Source: JAAYAE01 sp963678395 (GTDB lineage: Bacteria; Bacillota; Negativicutes; Acidaminococcales; Acidaminococcaceae). Taken from it: a DNA stretch of 64,000 bases. The notes beneath the pieces are model-generated. The model was not told the origin of the DNA. It was given only the letters and a program-made list of their open reading frames with translations, and searched no databases. Below are positions 49,818 to 59,615 of this stretch, piece after piece. The position numbers were made by a program, and so were the translations under genes. Within the stretch, counting starts at the first letter, position 1. The number at the start of each line of letters is the position of its first letter. The stretch is from positions 124,001 to 188,000 of the forward strand of contig OY782827.1 of NCBI GenBank assembly GCA_963678395.1, read 5' to 3'.

Positions 49818-52217
49818 ATGGAATTTGCGCAAGTAGCAATTAATTTACCGGTAAAGAATATATTTCAACAATTTACCTATAAAGTACCTGAACAGCTGGA
49901 CTTCTTAGCAGAAGGCTGGCGTGTTGTTGTGCCTTTTGGCAAACAGTTGCTGGAAGGTTTTATTGTAGGCGAAGAACGACAAGTAGATATGACTTTAAAC
50001 TACAAAGAGATAGTAGATACATTAGGGACAGAACCATGGTTTAATGAAGAAATGCTGACTACGGCTCATTGGATGGCTGATTACTATATGTGTAGTTTAG
50101 CTGAGGTTTTAAGGCTATTTATTCCAGGGAAAAAGAGTATTGTAACGGTTGCACGTTATGTAGCTAGTGAAGAACACCATGCCGATTTAACAAATTTTGA
50201 ACAAGAACTCTATGTTTATTTGCAAATAAATGGTCCCATGTTACGTAAAGATATTGTTGCACTGGAAAAAGGAGCACAAGCATTAAAAGGACTTATTACC
50301 AAAAAAGCTGTATGCTTGGACTACGAAATTAAACAAAAAATAAAAAATAAAAGTGTTAATGTATATACAATAACAGACGAAGGCAAAGAAGCTTTATTAG
50401 TTGGTAACAAGAGGATAAAGGCGCAGATGGCCGCATTGTCAATTTTAGGGAACGGCAACAAATTAACGGCAACTGAATTTGCTCAGCATAAAATATCACC
50501 TGACACCATAAGAATTTTGGTACTTAAAAAATGGGCAAAAAAATCAGAAGAACGGGTATTGCGTGATAGTTATAGGTCTCAAGGTGAGCGTAAGGAAATT
50601 TTGCAGCTTACTGACGAACAAAAAACGGCAATTATAACAATTGGCGTTCCCATTATAGAGGGAAAATACCAAACGTTTTTGTTACAAGGTATTACTGGTA
50701 GTGGCAAGACAGAAGTTTATTTGAGATTGGCGGAAAAGGTTGTGGCGGCAGGGAAACAAGCGATGGTTTTGGTGCCTGAAATTGCCTTGACAGGACAAAT
50801 TGTCAAGCGTTTTAAGTCTTGGTTTGGTAATAAGGTGGCTGTTGCTCATAGTAAACTTTCTCCAGGGGAACGCGCCGATGTCTGGCAACGTATGCGTTCC
50901 GAGCAAGCGGATATTTTAATAGGTGTGCGTTCTGCGGTGTTTTCTCCTTTTGCCAACTTAGGTTTGATTATTATCGACGAGGAACATGAATATACCTATA
51001 AGCAGGAAGAACGTCCCAATTACCATGCTCGCAAGGTAGCCTTAGAAAGAGCTGAATTGGCACAAGTTCCGGTTGTTTTGGGGAGTGCTACTCCGGATTT
51101 AGAGTCTTATTATAAAGCTCAAAACAATGAATATACTTATTTGCAGTTAACTAAGAGACCAATGATAGGCGGCAGGCTTCCTACGGTTGAAATAGTAGAT
51201 ATGAGAGCAGAATTACAAAGTGGTAATAAGTCTGTGTTGTCCAGGCCACTACGTAAGGCTTTAGCTGAAACAGCACAGGCGGGAGAGCAAGCTATAATAT
51301 TACTTAATCGTCGTGGGTTTTCCACTTTTGTTATGTGCCGTGATTGCGGTGAAACTATTACTTGTCCAAATTGTGCTGTTGCCTTGGTGTATCATGCCAA
51401 AGAAAAATTAATGCGTTGCCATTACTGTGGACATACGGCGCCTATTCCTGATGAGTGTCCGAAGTGTCATAGCAGAAGAATTAAATTCTTTGGTACCGGC
51501 ACAGAAAAAGCTGAGGGGGAGTTACAAGCTTTAGGGGAACATATTAGGCCTATTCGTATGGATCAAGATTCTACTACAGCTAAATTTGCGCATGAAGACA
51601 TTTTACAAGCTTTTATTGGTGGCAGCTACAATGTTTTATTGGGAACACAAATGGTAGCTAAAGGGCATGATATTCCTAACGTTACTTTAGTAGGTGTTTT
51701 GTCTGCGGATTCTCAGCTAAATTTACCTGATTTTCGTTCCGGTGAGCGAACATTCGCTTTATTGACGCAAGCAGCAGGAAGAGCAGGACGTGGCGAAAAG
51801 CATGGAACAGTAATATTTCAGGCCTATGATGCGGATAACTCGGTTATCAAAATGGCTGCAACCCAAGACTATGCAGGCTTTGCTCAAGTAGAATTAGAGG
51901 CTAGAAAAGAACTAGGGTATCCACCCTATATGGATCTGCTTAAAATAACAGTGCTACATAAAGCACAAAATTTGGGTAATGAAATTGCTCAGAGAATAGT
52001 TAATTTTTTAGAGGCACAGTGTTTAGATAAAGAAGATAATAGTACACAAATTATGGGCCCTTTTCCAGCAATAGTAGCTATGGTTAATAATATTTATCGC
52101 ATCAATATACTTATTAAGAGTACAAATATGGCAGTGGTTAAGCAAATCCTTATGAGCTCTGAGTTCAAAGCGGTGAAAAATATTTATTTTGACGTGGACC
52201 CTGTAAGCGTAATTTAA
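49818..52217 (+). CDS. priA: Primosomal protein N' (PriA helicase)
   Basis: Restarts collapsed replication forks. About 799 residues: N-terminal 3'-end-binding domain, helicase Walker A GITGSGKTEVY near residue 300, DEEHEYTYKQEE, then zinc-binding cysteines CRDCGETITCPNC, RCHYCGH and CPKC, and the late motifs GTQMVAKGHDIPNVTLV and AAGRAGRGE. I choose ATG 49818, which follows TTTTGGAGC; TTG 49806 is in frame. Confidence 0.96.
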   Translation: MEFAQVAINLPVKNIFQQFTYKVPEQLDFLAEGWRVVVPFGKQLLEGFIVGEERQVDMTLNYKEIVDTLGTEPWFNEEMLTTAHWMADYYMCSLAEVLRLFIPGKKSIVTVARYVASEEHHADLTNFEQELYVYLQINGPMLRKDIVALEKGAQALKGLITKKAVCLDYEIKQKIKNKSVNVYTITDEGKEALLVGNKRIKAQMAALSILGNGNKLTATEFAQHKISPDTIRILVLKKWAKKSEERVLRDSYRSQGERKEILQLTDEQKTAIITIGVPIIEGKYQTFLLQGITGSGKTEVYLRLAEKVVAAGKQAMVLVPEIALTGQIVKRFKSWFGNKVAVAHSKLSPGERADVWQRMRSEQADILIGVRSAVFSPFANLGLIIIDEEHEYTYKQEERPNYHARKVALERAELAQVPVVLGSATPDLESYYKAQNNEYTYLQLTKRPMIGGRLPTVEIVDMRAELQSGNKSVLSRPLRKALAETAQAGEQAIILLNRRGFSTFVMCRDCGETITCPNCAVALVYHAKEKLMRCHYCGHTAPIPDECPKCHSRRIKFFGTGTEKAEGELQALGEHIRPIRMDQDSTTAKFAHEDILQAFIGGSYNVLLGTQMVAKGHDIPNVTLVGVLSADSQLNLPDFRSGERTFALLTQAAGRAGRGEKHGTVIFQAYDADNSVIKMAATQDYAGFAQVELEARKELGYPPYMDLLKITVLHKAQNLGNEIAQRIVNFLEAQCLDKEDNSTQIMGPFPAIVAMVNNIYRINILIKSTNMAVVKQILMSSEFKAVKNIYFDVDPVSVI

Positions 52218-52277
52218 AAGCTAGAAAATATTGCCTGTGTCACTATACGCAATTTAGCAAAAACTAGTTAATTACGA

Positions 52278-52316
52278 AAAGTGGCAAAGGCGACCGCCTT
52301 TGCCACTTTTATTGTT
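52278..52316 (+). terminator. Terminator after priA
   Basis: AAAAGTGGCAAAGGCG (52278-52293) and its complement 52296-52311, then ATTG. Strong stem, short T run. Confidence 0.85.
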
Positions 52317-52362
52317 TTTTATGTTATAATAGTAGGCACAAAAAAACACGAGGAGATATAAA

Positions 52363-52827
52363 ATGGCTTTGTTAGAGATTATGATAGCGGGGGCACCCGT
52401 TCTTAGAAAAAATGCGGAAAAGGTTACTCGCTTCGATAAAAAACTGGGCAAACTTTTAGACAATATGGCAGAAACTATGTATTTTGCAGAAGGTTGCGGT
52501 TTGGCTGCACCGCAAGTTGGGCTATCAAAGCGAGCAGTTGTCATTGATGACGGAAATGGTATTCAAGAATTTATTAACCCTGTTTTTAAGTTTCAAGAAG
52601 GCAGTTGTACTAACGTGGAAGGTTGCCTTAGCGTGCCTGACTATGAAGGTGAAGTAGAGCGTGCTGAAAGGGTAGGAGTAGAATACCAAGACCGCAAGGG
52701 TAATCGCAAATACATAGAAGCAGATGGATTACTGGCTATTGCTCTACAACATGAAACGGATCATTTAGATGGTGTATTGTTTATTGATAAAGCCAGTGTT
52801 ATTATGCCTAAGGAGAAAGAGGAGTAA
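52363..52827 (+). CDS. def: Peptide deformylase
   Basis: Removes formyl groups from nascent proteins. 154 residues with the three family motifs GCGLAAPQVG, EGCLSVP and HETDHLDGVL (HExxH-type HETDH). A TATAAT lies at 52325-52330. fmt starts two bases after its stop, the usual pairing. Confidence 0.97.
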   Translation: MALLEIMIAGAPVLRKNAEKVTRFDKKLGKLLDNMAETMYFAEGCGLAAPQVGLSKRAVVIDDGNGIQEFINPVFKFQEGSCTNVEGCLSVPDYEGEVERAERVGVEYQDRKGNRKYIEADGLLAIALQHETDHLDGVLFIDKASVIMPKEKEE

Positions 52828-52829
52828 GG

Positions 52830-53783
52830 ATGCAAATAGTATTTATGGGGTCACCAGATTTTGCGGTAGATAGTTTGGATTTATTGCATAATTCACCTAA
52901 ACATGAGATTTTGGCAGTTGTTACGCAACCAGACAGACCTAAAGGACGTGGCCAAAAAAAATTGATGACCGCGGTTAAGAACTATGCCTTACAAGCAAAG
53001 CTTCCTGTGCTGCAACCGTCAAAGGTAAAAACAGAAGAATTTATGCAAAAACTAAAAGAGCTTGCTCCTGATCTAATTGTGGTAGCAGCTTTTGGACAAT
53101 TTTTACCTAAGGCGATGTTGGAATTACCCAAATTTGGTTGTATTAATGTCCATGCGTCTTTGTTGCCCAAATATAGGGGGGCAGCACCGATTCATTATGC
53201 CATTTTGCATGGTGAAAAAGAAGCAGGCGTTACCATTATGCAAATGGATATTGGCATGGATACAGGTGATATGTTGGCTAAAGTTTCTGTCTCCATAGGC
53301 CAGGAGATGACCATGGGTGAATTACATGATATATTAAAAATAAAAGGTGCGCAATTGTTGTTAGAGGTAGTAGAAGGTTTAGAGGCCGGAAAGGTGCAAG
53401 CAATACCACAAGACGAGGCTGTGGCAACCTATGCTTCTTTGTTGACAAGAGATATGGAAAAAATTAATTGGAACCTTAGCGCTCAAAAAATTCATGATCA
53501 AGTGCGTGCTTTTAATCCTTTTCCCAGTTCGTTTACAACCTTGCCTGATGGCAAAAACTTGAAAATATGGCAGACAAAAATTAGTTCCGGTATTTGGGAA
53601 GAAACTACTCCGGGGGTAGTTGTAGCTGTTGAAAAAGAAAGCTTTGTAGTGTCCACAGGAAAGGGTTTTTTAGAAATACTAGAAGTGCAGCCAGAGTCTA
53701 AAAAACGTATGCCTGCAAAAGTATTTTGTAACGGCAGAGGCATAAATGTGGGAGCAAAGTTTACTTGTGAGGAAGCAAAATGA
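52830..53783 (+). CDS. fmt: Methionyl-tRNA formyltransferase
   Basis: Formylates initiator Met-tRNA. 317 residues: MQIVFMGSPDFAV, VVAAFGQFLPKAMLE, catalytic NVHASLLPKYRGAAPIHYAI, and a C-terminal RNA-binding domain. Overlaps DUF116 by four bases. Confidence 0.97.
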   Translation: MQIVFMGSPDFAVDSLDLLHNSPKHEILAVVTQPDRPKGRGQKKLMTAVKNYALQAKLPVLQPSKVKTEEFMQKLKELAPDLIVVAAFGQFLPKAMLELPKFGCINVHASLLPKYRGAAPIHYAILHGEKEAGVTIMQMDIGMDTGDMLAKVSVSIGQEMTMGELHDILKIKGAQLLLEVVEGLEAGKVQAIPQDEAVATYASLLTRDMEKINWNLSAQKIHDQVRAFNPFPSSFTTLPDGKNLKIWQTKISSGIWEETTPGVVVAVEKESFVVSTGKGFLEILEVQPESKKRMPAKVFCNGRGINVGAKFTCEEAK

Positions 53784-54562
53784 TTAACGCTATATATCGA
53801 CCTAAGAAAAGATTATTCATTGCCTTGGCCTCCATATGCACCTTTTTAACCGCTTTGTTTTGCTATGCTTTGTGGCGTATTACCATGCCAGGGTTAACAC
53901 AACTAAATGGTTACTTACCGACTATCTTTGGCGGTATGGTTATATTAGTCGTTTTTGGTATGAGTGCCGGTGTTTTAGGTATTGTTTTGGCCATATTAGG
54001 GTTTCCAACCTTTCGTATTTTTCATTTTTGGGCTTGGCATGTAATTAATTTTATTTTCCCTTTAGCTATTTTTTTAGGAAAAATGGTTGATATTCCGCGT
54101 AATAAAATAGAACAGTCTTTTATAGAGGTTAATAATCATTTGGTACGCAAGCAAATGATCAAAGTTCCGGCAAATCGTATTATGATTTTAACACCCCACT
54201 GCATCCAATTAGATAGCTGTACTTTTAAAATAACACGTAATATCGAAAATTGTCATCAATGTGGGGGCTGTTGCGTAGGGAAATTGCTGGCACTAGCACA
54301 TAAATATGGTATTCACTTGGCAGTAGCAACAGGTGGTACTTTAGCAAGGCAAGTGGTTAAGTCGGTTAGACCTAAAACAATCGTAGCTGTAGCTTGCGAA
54401 CGCGACTTAACAAGTGGCATACAAGATGTTTTCCCGCTGCCGGTTTTGGGGGTCTTAAATGAAAGACCTAATGGACCTTGTTTTAATACTTTTGTAGATA
54501 TTAATAAGGTTGAAGAAGCAATAAAAACTTTTTTGGAAGATGAGGGTGCGAATGCAAACTAA
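53780..54562 (+). CDS. DUF116 membrane-anchored protein with CxxC cluster
   Basis: 260 residues. Three hydrophobic spans at about 12-32, 45-75 and 83-102, then a soluble domain with C-rich ENCHQCGGCCVGKLLALAHKY and VACERDLTSGIQD. DUF116 is common between fmt and rsmB in anaerobes; function unknown, perhaps iron-sulfur based. Overlaps both neighbours. Confidence 0.87.
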   Translation: MINAIYRPKKRLFIALASICTFLTALFCYALWRITMPGLTQLNGYLPTIFGGMVILVVFGMSAGVLGIVLAILGFPTFRIFHFWAWHVINFIFPLAIFLGKMVDIPRNKIEQSFIEVNNHLVRKQMIKVPANRIMILTPHCIQLDSCTFKITRNIENCHQCGGCCVGKLLALAHKYGIHLAVATGGTLARQVVKSVRPKTIVAVACERDLTSGIQDVFPLPVLGVLNERPNGPCFNTFVDINKVEEAIKTFLEDEGANAN

Positions 54563-55889
54563 GACAGTCGATGCTCGTTTAATGGCTTTAACTATTATTA
54601 ACAGCGTTTTTACTGAGGGAGCCTATGCTAATATTGCCTTGAGCAAAGCATTGGGCTCTTGTATGTTACCTGACGTTGATAGACGCTTTGTGACAGAATT
54701 GGTTTATGGAACTATAAAGGCCAAAGGAACCATAGATTGGCTAATTAGCAAAAACATAACCAGATCATTACATAAAGTTAGTCCTATAATTTTGAACATT
54801 TTACGTATGGGTGCTTATCAACTATACTTTTTAGAAAGAATTCCGGTGTCAGCAGCATGCAATGAAGCTGTAAACTTAGCCAAAAAGTTTGGACATCCGG
54901 GCACGGTTAAATTTGTCAATGCTGTTTTGCGCAATATGGTGCGCAATAAAACACAAGTAGTTTTCCCCACAATTGAGGAAAATGAGCCTTTACATATTGC
55001 TTTGACCTACAACCATCCTGAGTGGCTGGTACAGCGTTGGCGCTATCGTTTTGGTACTAAAGATACGATTGCTTTATGTAAATATGATAACGAGAGTCCG
55101 GTACTGTCTTTACGGGTAAATACTTTGCGTATAACAAGGGAAGACTTGAAAAAGAAATTAGAAGCTGAGGGCATTCAAGTAAGACTATCTCTGTGGTGTA
55201 AGGAAGGACTTGTATGCGAGAAAATACCTTCTTTTGCTACTATGTTCCATAAATTCGGTAAGTATATTTATATACAAGATGAAAGCTCTATGCTTGTTGG
55301 CAATATTCTAGCTCCTATTCCGGGAGATTTAACTATTGATGTTTGTAGTGCTCCAGGTGGTAAGACAACCCACTTGGCGCAAATTATGCAAAATAAAGGG
55401 CAAGTAATTGCCACAGACATACATGCACATAAATTAAAGCTTATAACGGAAAATGCAGAGCGTTTAGGTTTGCATAATATTGTAACAAGAGAACAAGATG
55501 CTACAGAAATCGTAGGTGAATGGCGTGAAAAAGCTGACTGTGTGTTAGTAGACGCTCCTTGTTCGGGACTTGGAGTTTTGCGAAGACGAGCAGAGGCAAG
55601 GTGGAGCAAAAACGAAAAAGATTTAAACTTATTTCCCCCATTACAAAAAAAGATATTAACTTCTGCCTCAGCTTATGTTAAGACCGGTGGCAAGTTGCTT
55701 TATAGCACTTGTACTTTAGAGGCTAATGAAAATAGCAGAGTTATAGAAGCTTTTTTAAACAGTCATACGGATTTTAGAAAATTAAATTTTCAGCATCCCT
55801 TAACTGGTGAAACCGTAAGTGAATTACAACTTTTGCCACAAAAAGATGGCATAGATGGATTTTATATTTGCCTATTAGGGCGGAAGTGA
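54552..55889 (+). CDS. rsmB: 16S rRNA (cytosine-967-C5)-methyltransferase
   Basis: 445 residues: NusB-like N-terminal RNA-binding half, then a Rossmann methylase with DVCSAPGGKTTHLAQ, catalytic Cys in DAPCSGLGVLRRRAEARW and STCTLEANENSRVIEAFL. Start ATG 54552 follows GAGGG inside the DUF116 end. Confidence 0.94.
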   Translation: MQTKTVDARLMALTIINSVFTEGAYANIALSKALGSCMLPDVDRRFVTELVYGTIKAKGTIDWLISKNITRSLHKVSPIILNILRMGAYQLYFLERIPVSAACNEAVNLAKKFGHPGTVKFVNAVLRNMVRNKTQVVFPTIEENEPLHIALTYNHPEWLVQRWRYRFGTKDTIALCKYDNESPVLSLRVNTLRITREDLKKKLEAEGIQVRLSLWCKEGLVCEKIPSFATMFHKFGKYIYIQDESSMLVGNILAPIPGDLTIDVCSAPGGKTTHLAQIMQNKGQVIATDIHAHKLKLITENAERLGLHNIVTREQDATEIVGEWREKADCVLVDAPCSGLGVLRRRAEARWSKNEKDLNLFPPLQKKILTSASAYVKTGGKLLYSTCTLEANENSRVIEAFLNSHTDFRKLNFQHPLTGETVSELQLLPQKDGIDGFYICLLGRK

Positions 55890-55898
55890 GAAAACAAT

Positions 55899-56953
55899 AT
55901 GATAAAACAAGAACTTTTTGGCATGACGCTGCAAGAAATGCAAGACGCTTTATTGCCTTTAGGGATGAAAAAATTTCGTGCTGAGCAGGTGTTTCGTTGG
56001 CTTTACGAAAAGGCGGCGAATTCTTTTGAAGAAATGACAAATCTTTCCAAAAATGACATAAATATTTTGCAAGAAAATTCCACTTTAATAACCAATGAAA
56101 TTAAGGTGTTGCGAGACCTTAAATCCAATGATGGCTTAACTCATAAGGTTTTGCTAGGATTTTCAGATGGTACTTCAGTAGAAACTGTATGCATGCACCA
56201 TGACTATGGTTATAGTGTGTGTCTTTCTTCTCAGGTAGGGTGCAGCATGGGATGTACTTTCTGTGCCAGCGGCCTTCACGGGCTAGAGCGCAATTTAACC
56301 TGTGGTGAAATATTGGCTCAAGTTTACTATTTCCAAAGATTTTTGGCAATGCAAGAGGCACGTGTAAGCAGAGTGGTACTAATGGGTAGTGGTGAACCCA
56401 TGCTTAATTTGGATAATGTCCTCAAGGCTTTAGACATTTTGCACGAAGAGCATGGACAGTGTATTGGCTATAGAAATATGACAATATCTACTTGTGGAAT
56501 TATTCCCGGCATAAAAAAATGACGGAAATGGGCAGGACAATTAACTTAGCGATTTCTCTATATGCAGCATCTGATGAATTGCGTACTTCCCTGATGCCAA
56601 TTAATAAAACGTATAACTATTTAGAAGTCATTAAAGCTGCTGATGAGTACGCGGCAAAAAATGGACGCCAAGTAATGTATGAATACATTTTATTAGCAGG
56701 TATTAACGACAGTATAGAAGATGCCAAAATATTAGCAAATACTTTGAAACATAAAAATGTAGTTATTAACCTTATTCCTGCTAATCCAGTACCTGAAAAA
56801 GGCTTTATGCGTCCTAGTGGCAATGCGGTTGACAGATTTTTTAAAGTGTTAAAGGAACAAAAAATAAATGTAACTGTGCGTAAAGAAATGGGTAAGGAGA
56901 TTGATGCGGCTTGTGGGCAATTGAGAGCAAGCACATTAGTGGGAGGTGAGTAG
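55899..56953 (+). pseudogene. rlmN: 23S rRNA adenine-C2 methyltransferase RlmN, one-base frameshift
   Basis: Radical-SAM methylase of 23S rRNA A2503 and some tRNAs. The first frame ends at 56522 after IIPGIKK; adding one A to the seven-A run at 56513-56519 restores MTEMGRTINLAISLYAASDELRTSLMPI and the rest to 56953. The radical-SAM motif CSMGCTFCASG and the C-terminal catalytic Cys (IDAACGQLR) are both present. A strongly conserved gene with a single A-run defect suggests a sequence error or slippage site rather than old decay. Confidence 0.9.
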
Positions 56954-56954
56954 C

Positions 56955-57671
56955 TTGTTGGCTGTTAGTAGGACTAATTGCGGTCTGGTTCGCAAAAACA
57001 ACGAAGACAGTGTTTTGGTTAGAACACCGAATTTGTTCGCTATTGCTGATGGTATGGGTGGCTATAATGCCGGTGAAATTGCTAGTTTTGAAGCAGTACG
57101 TCTTTTAAGCGATTTTGATTGTTCGCAGCTTCCGGAAACTGAAATTTTAGGCTACATGGAGAAGAAAATAAAGAAGATAAATACACAAGTGTGGACAATG
57201 AGTCAGGAAATACCTGAACAACATGGTATGGGTACAACGCTTACTGCCGTTTATTTGGGGAAAAAGGGCGTAGCTTTTGTTGGTCATGTAGGCGATAGTC
57301 GTATTTATCTCATGCAAGATGGTATATTTAAACAGATTACTAGTGACCATAGCCTTGTAGCGGAAATGGTGCGTCAAAAACAAATAACGCCTAGTGAAGC
57401 AGAAACTTCTTCCCAAAAGCATGTAATTATGAGAGCTGTAGGAGTATTGCCTGAAGTCGAGGTGGATTTATTTGAATTCATTTTGACAGGGGCTCAAAAA
57501 ATGCTTTTGTGCAGTGATGGCTTGTCTGATATGGTGCCTAATGAAATCATTGAAAAACTGTTGTTAGGCAAAAATTTAGATTTGATTGCTGATAAACTTA
57601 TGGAACTTGCTTTGGCAGCAGGTGGCAAGGATAATATCTCATTTATTATTCTTGATTTGGAGGCTCAATAA
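56955..57671 (+). CDS. Stp1-type serine/threonine protein phosphatase (PP2C)
   Basis: About 238 residues, reverses PrkC phosphorylation. Metal aspartates are in NNEDSVLV, ADGMGGYNAGEIAS, GHVGDSRIYL, CSDGLSDMV and GGKDNISFII, all present. I choose TTG 56955, five bases after GGAGGTGAG, although GTG 56946 and TTG 56958 are in frame. One base before the kinase gene. Confidence 0.95.
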   Translation: MLAVSRTNCGLVRKNNEDSVLVRTPNLFAIADGMGGYNAGEIASFEAVRLLSDFDCSQLPETEILGYMEKKIKKINTQVWTMSQEIPEQHGMGTTLTAVYLGKKGVAFVGHVGDSRIYLMQDGIFKQITSDHSLVAEMVRQKQITPSEAETSSQKHVIMRAVGVLPEVEVDLFEFILTGAQKMLLCSDGLSDMVPNEIIEKLLLGKNLDLIADKLMELALAAGGKDNISFIILDLEAQ

Positions 57672-59615
57672 ATGGAAAGAATAATTTTGAACAATCGCTA
57701 TGAAATAATAGATAAAGTTGGTGGCGGTGGAATGGCAGAGGTCTTCCACGGTTATGATACTTTTTTAAATCGTGACGTTGGGATTAAAATTTTGCGTGAC
57801 CAATATATTCAAGATGATGGTTTCATTGCTCGCTTTCGCCAAGAGGCTTGTAGTGCTGCCAAACTAATGCATCCTAACATAGTTAATGTTTATGATGTAG
57901 GCGAAGAAAATAACATTTATTATATAGTTATGGAATATGTAGTAGGTAAAACGCTGAAAGAGTATATTACACAAGAAGGCCCATTAGCACCTAAGGTGGC
58001 AGTACATTATGCTATTGGTGTTGCCGCAGCCTTAATTCAAGCACATATTCATGACGTTGTTCATTGTGATATTAAATCGCAAAATATTTTAATTGATAAA
58101 ACAGATAGTGCTAAGGTTACGGATTTTGGTATTGCTAGAGCCATAGGTCCGTTGTGCCAACAAACACAAGAGAATGTTATTGGGTCTGTACATTATTTGT
58201 CACCGGAGCAGGCTTGCGGGCAGGCGGTCACGCCACAGTCAGATTTATATTCCTTGGGAGTCGTTTTATTTGAAATGTTAACAGGTAAGTTGCCCTTTCA
58301 AGGTTCAACACCTGTAGCAGTGGCTTTGCAACATATACAGTCTGCAACACCGTCCTTACGTTCTATAGTTCCGGAGACGCCACTTTTTTTGGAGAAGATT
58401 GTGGCCAAGGCTTTAGCTAAAAATCCAGAAAAGCGATATGCCTCGGCACAGGAATTCCTAGCAGATTTACAGCATGCCGAGGAACTTTTGTATGATAAAG
58501 AAAATAAAGTAAAAACAGATGGTAGTGATTTTATTAGTTCGGATACGCCTGTTCCTGCTGAGGGAGTAAGCGATGAAACCATGATCATTAGTAAAGCGCA
58601 AATGATTGATGGTATTGCTAATTACAAACAGCCGCAAGAAACACCTGAGAAAGAGCCATTGTCTAAACTTCAAAACAAGAAAATAGTAGCTTTGTTGATT
58701 GCCAGCATCTTGGTTTTATTAGGCATTGTTTATGGTGTTATGGAATATTCTAAGACAGTAGTAACGGTGCCGGACTTGAAAGGCAAGACAATTGTAGAAG
58801 CTGAAGAAATTTTAGATAAAAGCAAATTGAATTATATTTTGTCGGAGGAATATTCTGAAGATGTTGATGCTGGGCAGGTTTGTAGCCAGAATCCGACAGC
58901 CAATAGCAGAGTAAAAGAGGGCAGGAAAATTCTTTTAGTTATTAGTAAAGGTATAGAACAAGGCGTGGCTCCTAATTTGGTTGGTAAAAATCTCACAGTT
59001 GCTAAACAGCTTTTAAAATCAGCTAAATTAAAATTGGGAACAGTAACGGTACGTTATGCTGCCGGGCAGCCCGTAGATGCCTTATTAGAACAAAGCGTTA
59101 GTGCCAAAACAAAGGTGACTGCTAATACTAAAATTGATTTAGTTGTTAATATTAGCGATGGGCAGCTGGTGGTACCTTCTTTATCAGGAGTAACGTTGGA
59201 GGAAGCAAAACGAGTATTAAGTGAAGCTGGATTGCAATTAGGTACAGTTACGGAAAAAGCAGATGCTGCTATAAAAAACACAGTGCTTACAACAGATCCG
59301 GAAATTGGCAGCGTTGTCTGGAAAAGTGCAGTGATAAATGTTACCGTTTCTAATGGAGAACCGGATAAGAAGAAAGAAAAAGCAGACAAAAATGCACTTG
59401 ACAATGGGTCAGCTAAAATCGTTGAATTCGTGGTTCCGGCTGGACAAGAGAGAAATGATATTAAAATAGTTGTAATCAATGAAAAAGGTACCTTTACAGT
59501 TTATACTGGTTTAGCAAAACCGGGTGTTCGTTTACTTCAGCAGGTAGAGGTTGCAGAACCTACAAGCGTGCAATTTTATACTAATGGCATCTTAGTGGAG
59601 GACAGAAAAATTTGA
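57672..59615 (+). CDS. prkC: PASTA-domain serine/threonine kinase (PrkC/Stk1 type)
   Basis: 647 residues. Kinase: GGGGMAEVFHG, VGIKIL Lys, catalytic loop reading HCDIKSQN near residue 131 (Cys for the usual Arg), DFGIAR, and APE-like SPEQAC. A membrane span is at 336-358, then three PASTA repeats at about 364-430, 431-497 and 498-560 (VPDLKGKTIVEAEEIL and repeats), which sense cell-wall fragments, and a C-terminal tail. Paired with the phosphatase before it. Confidence 0.96.
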   Translation: MERIILNNRYEIIDKVGGGGMAEVFHGYDTFLNRDVGIKILRDQYIQDDGFIARFRQEACSAAKLMHPNIVNVYDVGEENNIYYIVMEYVVGKTLKEYITQEGPLAPKVAVHYAIGVAAALIQAHIHDVVHCDIKSQNILIDKTDSAKVTDFGIARAIGPLCQQTQENVIGSVHYLSPEQACGQAVTPQSDLYSLGVVLFEMLTGKLPFQGSTPVAVALQHIQSATPSLRSIVPETPLFLEKIVAKALAKNPEKRYASAQEFLADLQHAEELLYDKENKVKTDGSDFISSDTPVPAEGVSDETMIISKAQMIDGIANYKQPQETPEKEPLSKLQNKKIVALLIASILVLLGIVYGVMEYSKTVVTVPDLKGKTIVEAEEILDKSKLNYILSEEYSEDVDAGQVCSQNPTANSRVKEGRKILLVISKGIEQGVAPNLVGKNLTVAKQLLKSAKLKLGTVTVRYAAGQPVDALLEQSVSAKTKVTANTKIDLVVNISDGQLVVPSLSGVTLEEAKRVLSEAGLQLGTVTEKADAAIKNTVLTTDPEIGSVVWKSAVINVTVSNGEPDKKKEKADKNALDNGSAKIVEFVVPAGQERNDIKIVVINEKGTFTVYTGLAKPGVRLLQQVEVAEPTSVQFYTNGILVEDRKI

